Shown in pieces: positions 59,330 to 64,000 of a DNA stretch of 64,000 nt. The number at the start of each line of letters is the position of its first letter. Positions within the stretch are counted from its first letter, which is position 1. The notes beneath the pieces were generated by a model, which saw nothing but the letters and a program-made list of their open reading frames with translations, made no database searches and was not told where the DNA came from. This DNA is from Membranipora membranacea (lineage: Eukaryota; Bryozoa; Gymnolaemata; Cheilostomatida; Membraniporidae): assembly GCA_914767715.1 (NCBI GenBank), contig OU612068.1, positions 5,702,001-5,766,000 of the forward strand. Direction: 5' to 3'. Position numbers and translations under genes: made by a program.

Positions 59330-61235
59330 AATCTATCTATCTACGCGTTGATGTGCCGAATACGTACGTCTCATTGATACACATTGGGTGTAAGTGCAGT
59401 TATTTGACAGGGTGCAGTTGTAGGTGCTGTGGATGATGATGGTGCTCGAATGTATGTACAGGTGGTTGAGTTTCTGGTGGCTTTAGAACATCTGGTTGAG
59501 CTCAGCAGTTGCAGCTAGTCTGAAACTCCGAAGAGGCTGTGCTGATCTGGTAGCTGCTGACAGGCTGTTCCAAAGTGTGATGGTATCGGGGACGTACAAC
59601 TTCTGATATGTCACAGTTCGGCAATGTAACTGGGTGAATTTACCAGGGTAGGTGGGAGACTCTCGCAGTGTCAGAGTGACATCAACCAGGTTGTTGATAG
59701 ACTGTTCACAAATCTGGCTGCTCTGTTCTGTACCGCTTCCAGTTGTTTTATATGGGCCTTATGATGAGGGTCCCAGAAGGGTGCACAGTACTCAAGCTGT
59801 GGCCTCACAAGAGTTTTGTAATCCCTTTCTTTGATGTTTGCTGCACAGTGATTGAGGTTTCTCTGAAGGAAGGACAGAGTAAGAGATCCCTTGGCACTAA
59901 CGTTGTCAATATGGTTTTTCCATTTTAGAGATTTACTGATAGTAACTCCAAGATATTTTGAAGATGTAACTTTTTCTAGAGCGTGGCCTCTAATGTTATA
60001 ACAGCTCTCTATCTCCTTTTTCTTGTTGGTGACTCGGATTACCTGGCATTTGGAGGGATGAAAACTCATCCCCCAGTCAGCTTCCCACTGTAACAGCCTG
60101 TTTAGATCTTCTTGCAGACAGACTGCTTCGCTCTCGGTGTTTACTTCTTTGTATATGACCGCGTCATCGGCGAAAAGCCTGACCCGAGATTGGTTTGAGA
60201 TGTACTCTGGCATGTCGTTGATATAAAGGAGGAACATAAGAGGCCCCAGAACACTCCCTTGGGGAACCCCAGAGGTGACTGCAGTAGCACCAGACATTTT
60301 CCCCTCGGCAATTACTTCTTGGGTTTGATCTGATAGGAAGGCATTTATCCACATCATAACATCTGGGTCAATTCCATAGTGATGTAGTTTATGGATGAGC
60401 AGGTCATGTGGGACGCGGTCGAATGCCTTGGCAAAGTCGAGAAGGATCACATCTGTTTGGGATTTCTTGTCAAGATTTTGAAAGAAATCCTTGGTGGTTA
60501 GCAGCAACTGGGATTCACACGATCTTCTCCTACGAAAACCATTTTGAGCATCTATGAGCAACTTGAATTCCTCAAGGTGGTCATGGATCTGGCTGGTGAT
60601 GATATGCTAAGCAATCTTACACACTATCAACGTTAGGGACACAGGTCTGTAGTTTTCTGCTTTGCATCGGTCCCCTTTCTTGTAGATTTGGGCAACACTT
60701 GCATGTTTCCAGTCTTTAGGTACAGTGTCCTGCACTAGGGTGGCTTGGATAAGGAGTTCCAATGCAGGGGCAATCTCAACAGCAGTAGTCTTCAGCAGCT
60801 GCGGTGTGAGTTTATCGGGCCCACAAGCTTTGTTTACCTTGAGGTCTAGTAGGAGCTCCTGTATACCTGCCGCTGAAACAACTACCGGCCTCATCTTCGG
60901 GTGGTTCCAAGTCATAACTGGTGGTTGGTGTTCACCCCTGGCAGTGAATACAGATGTAAACTGACGGTTCAGAATGTCTGCTTTCTGTTGGCTTCCAGAC
61001 ACCATGGTATTATTGTCACCTCTCAATGGGGCGATACCAGCATTGTCTACCTTACGACTTTTCACATAATTCCAAAATTTCTTCTGGTGGTTGTCATCTT
61101 CTGCAAACATTTCATTCAGGTATCTGTTCAGTGCCTGGTTGCAGAGAATTCTTGATTTCTTTTTCAGTTCACTGTACCTCTGTTTGGCTTTGCTTCTGCC
61201 AGTAGCTCGTTGTTTCCTGAACCAGCGCCATCAAA
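59330..61235 (-). mobile_element. LINE (CR1/Jockey-like), 5'-truncated, reverse transcriptase almost intact
   Basis: The minus-strand reading frame runs from about 61230 (RKQRATGRSKAKQRYSELKK) to 59671, broken only by one TAG at 60607-60609. It shows FTSVFT, KVNKACGPDKLTPQLLK, IYKKGDRCKAENYRPVSL, NGFRRRRSCESQLLLTTKDF, LLDFAKAFDRVPHDLLI, GVPQGSVLGPLMFLLYINDM, the catalytic LFADDAVIYKE, SKYLGVTISKSLKWKNHI and RPQLEYCAPFWDPH. The endonuclease domain is absent. The 3' end carries short TAGA repeats (59333-59343). This is the youngest-looking LINE in the window, of another family than the 11-17 kb copies. Confidence 0.85.
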
Positions 61236-61283
61236 GGACTCCTTGCATGGATGGAGTCACTGGACTTAGATACCATAACCATA

Positions 61284-61353
61284 CCTTTATTTTGCCCATG
61301 TCCAGTACCAATGTTTTTTGGGTGGTTGATACTGGATATTGGCAAAGTAAAGG
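61284..61353. repeat. Imperfect palindrome related to 59206-59318
   Basis: CCTTTATTTTGCCCATGTCC...GGATATTGGCAAAGTAAAGG forms a hairpin of about 27-30 bp arms with a few mismatches. The right arm (GGTTGATACTGGATATTGGC) is a variant of the right arm at 59267 (GTTGATAGTGGACATTGGC). Confidence 0.7.
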
Positions 61354-61787
61354 CAGGGCTATGCTGTCAGTGTCAATACCGACTAGAGTCAACCAACTCC
61401 TAATCAATGATTCCGGGACCAACGAAATAACTCCTTGGTCATCCATAGATAGAATCTACATAGAAAGAATAGAATGAAATAGATGTTTGAACTTATAAGT
61501 TGCTAGGATAAACTGTCTGGGCTTTTCTATATATATATTATGATATGTTAGAATAGTTCTGCCGCAAGGTCCAGAAGCATATCAGAATGTGTGATGAGCA
61601 CTATTTCTTTGTCCAACAACTTATTTGCATCATATAATAACATATGTAGCCTTGTAGAGGACTCTCCCACGCCCACAGACTAAGTCAACATGCCATGTAT
61701 TCATATTATCTACCCTCTTTTGTTTCTAGACGTCAAATGGAGGAAAATCAGAGGTAAACACAAGCTCCAGTGATACTATTAGTGGAA

Positions 61788-63729
61788 ATGTTGACTGAGG
61801 CGATTCCTCAGTTAGCTGGAGTGATAGATATCGGAGAGGTTATTGGTGAAGGAACCTTCTCAACTGTATATAAAGGTGTCCTCGACAAACAGTATGCTGC
61901 TGAAGGTGTTCCCTCAGAGCTCGCAATCAAGCATGTCACGCCAGTCGTTGAACCACAAATGCTGGAAAATGAGCTGAAATATTTAAGTATGTTGGAGGGT
62001 AAAGACAATGTAGTAAAACTGTTGTTTGCCATCCGACACAGAGACAACTTGGCATTGGTTATGCCATATTTTGAATATGATAAACTGAATAAGTTAATAC
62101 GGCGGTTTAAAGTTGATGACGTCAGAGAGTACATAAAGAATCTGTTGACAGCTTTAGCCCATATGCACAGTCACAAAATTATACACAGAGATATCAAACC
62201 CAATAACTTCTTATACTGTGCCAAGACAAAAAAATGTGCCTTGGTAGACTTTGGGCTAGCTCAGGCTGTCGAAGAACAAGCTGAATCAAGTCAAGCCAAA
62301 CCTGCTGAATCGACGTCGCGATCTCCCCTAGAAGATGTGACCATCTCAAACCTAAACAAGACTCCATCTGAGCGTAAAAGTCTTCGAGATAAACCTAGGA
62401 AGAGACGTAGTGCAGAAATAAGCAGCCGTAGTAGTGTTACTAAGAAATCAACATGTAGATGTGGAGGACTGCCTCAAATATGCAGAGACTGTATTGGTAC
62501 ACCAGCAATAAACGCAGCTCGAGCAGGGACCGCAGGCTACAGACCACCAGAGGTTAGTGATGAGATAAGTTTGAGGAGAATTTTTATGCTAATTGGAATT
62601 TGAACAACCTCGAAATTCTTGTTGGAAATGTCTTGTGGAGGTTTTTTATTGGTTTGTGCATGTTATGTATTTTGAATATAGGTTATAGTTTGGTGTGAGA
62701 ATAACACTCCGGGAACCTGAAAATTCCATCATGATGAAGAGTAGCTTTTATAGTTTCTGCAATAAACGGCATATGCAATTTGTACACCAGAGACTAAATC
62801 TGTCTTATCAATATTACAGGTATTGTTGAAGTGCAGTGGGCAGACGACTGCTGTAGATATGTGGGCTTGTGGTGTAATTCTCTTATCCATGCTCAGTGGC
62901 AAAGCAAACTTTTTCAATGCTCCGGATGATATATCTAGTCTAGCTCAGCTTGTGGTGCTGTTTGGTAAGGAGGCTATGTGTAAGGCTGCCGGGTCCATGG
63001 GTAAACGGCTAATAGTAGATCTGGCTGTGGGCGGTCGTACCTCCTCCATCAAAGTGAGTATTACTTCATCTGCTTATGTTTTAAGCTTTTCACATTGCAC
63101 CATGATTTGATTGATTTGTACTTTTAGTGATGGCTTACAGTGAGCGATGACCTGCTAGAATGTTTGTTCCAAAATCACTGTTCCATTGATGGAACTAGAT
63201 ATTTACTGAGCTAACAACTTTTGAACAAACTTGTGTAATTAAAAGAAAAAAATGGCAAGGATTAGGCCTACGCGCGAAGTGTTAGCTATGATTTGGTTTT
63301 AAAAACACACTCATTTTAGTTGAAGACCCACATCATTGATGCCTATCTAACTTATCTTATGGCTGCCGGTGATATCGCCCACTAAAATCTAACAGGATGA
63401 CAATCTAAGATCCTGATTGTGATGTTTGATTATCAACCTTGTAAGAATCTTCCATGACCATGACTAAGCATACAAAAATTTCTCAGCTCTCTGATCCTGG
63501 TGTTCAGAGATTTCAATGTCACTCATGTAATGGTCTCAATATTCTATTTCAGGATGTTTGTATAGCGATGAGAACATCAGCCAAAGATCGCGGACTAAAA
63601 TGTAATAAGCGGGATGTGGTTACATTTCCTGACTCTGCATATGACTTGCTCTCCAAGCTTCTCAGTCTAGAACCAGCAGAGAGGATAACGGCAGCAGACG
63701 CTCTTCAGCATGAGTTTATTACAAGCTGA
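61788..63729 (+). CDS. CDC7: CDC7 kinase (DDK catalytic subunit)
   Basis: Three exons, 61788-62552, 62820-63053, 63553-63729, give 391 aa from ATG 61788 with phase-0 junctions. An in-frame TAA at 61755 and possible acceptors at 61770 or 61782 mean an upstream exon could extend the N-terminus. Gly loop IGEGTFSTVY (19-28), catalytic Lys48 (ELAIKH), HRDIKPNNF from 133, DFG at 154-156. An insert (157-244) rich in Ser/Lys holds CRC...CRDC, matching the Cys pattern of the CDC7 kinase-insert-2 zinc finger. The activation segment ends RAGTAGYRPPE (human RAGTPGFRAPE), then DMWACGV and the C-lobe PAERITAADALQHEF. CDC7 with DBF4 phosphorylates MCM2-7 to fire replication origins in the nucleus. It is much shorter than human CDC7 (574 aa) because the kinase inserts are compact. 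Confidence 0.95.
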
Positions 63730-64000
63730 ACAGTCATAATTGACACACTTTGGATATAGCGGTTTTTGGTACCTGTACAGTGTATATACTTGTTCTCATT
63801 TGTTTATTACTCATGTAGGTCCAATTGACCTACAAACAAGAGGCCAGTAAGAAAGTAATGTACAAACCAAGATAAGTATCTAAATGTTTAATAATATTGA
63901 GTGCAATATGAATTTTTTTAAACACAACATTTCACCACTCAGCCAACAGGTCTCTTACATATGACATAAACAGCAATTGATAGTATACATGTATGGCTAT

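Noticed and set aside
1-64000. CRISPR arrays, operons, prokaryotic systems
   Set aside because: The sequence is clearly animal nuclear DNA with spliceosomal introns; regular-spaced repeats of CRISPR type are absent.

Overview
This is eukaryotic nuclear DNA from a bilaterian animal. It is AT-rich, with GT-AG introns, metazoan gene families (including an unmistakable NKX6 homeobox gene), non-LTR retrotransposon remnants, tRNA-derived SINEs and many small palindromic DNA-transposon derivatives. A marine lophotrochozoan-type invertebrate is my best guess, but nothing here fixes the phylum. Gene models were built by joining exons whose splice sites and phases agree; I list exon coordinates for each.

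Layout. 165-1975 (-): first three coding exons of a sorting nexin 1/2 gene that runs off the left edge. 3307-9101 (+): an UNC93-family membrane transporter-like gene, six coding exons. 9100-18100: a transposon graveyard holding a TIR element that carries a tRNA-like pseudogene, three decayed LINE segments, a 102-bp tandem repeat, SINE pieces and strange degenerate repeats. 18260-19216 (+): an intronless class A GPCR. 19721-20090 (+): a tiny two-exon cysteine-rich secreted peptide. 22310-22908 (+): a three-exon precursor of repeated YAYA-type peptides with a clear TATA box. 23111-26151 (-): a five-exon TMUB (ubiquitin-like plus transmembrane) gene. 27120-28917 (+): a decayed LINE. 28918-39377: a 10-kb gene desert upstream of NKX6 (39378-43636, +, three exons). 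45470-46050 (-): LINE 3' fragment. 49427-49690: SINE. 50449-57107 (-): PET100 cytochrome-oxidase assembly factor, whose first intron contains a 1.86-kb long-inverted-repeat transposon. 59206-61353: a nearly intact LINE open reading frame between two related palindromes. 61788-63729 (+): CDC7 kinase.

The genes do not form a pathway. SNX (endosome), UNC93 (membrane), TMUB (ER/membrane ubiquitin-like), PET100 (mitochondria), CDC7 (DNA replication) and NKX6 (neural/endocrine patterning) are ordinary neighbours on an animal chromosome. The GPCR and two small secreted-peptide genes lie together at 18-23 kb.

The two most novel items are (1) the YAYA peptide precursor, where each peptide ends on its own exon and every intron splits the arginine codon of a Lys-Arg cleavage site; and (2) ultra-short perfect or near-perfect palindromes of 16-63 bp flanked by 7-8 bp direct repeats. 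Two of these share their ends and target-duplication length with the complete 1.86-kb transposon in the PET100 intron. They look like transposons reduced to almost nothing but their two termini.
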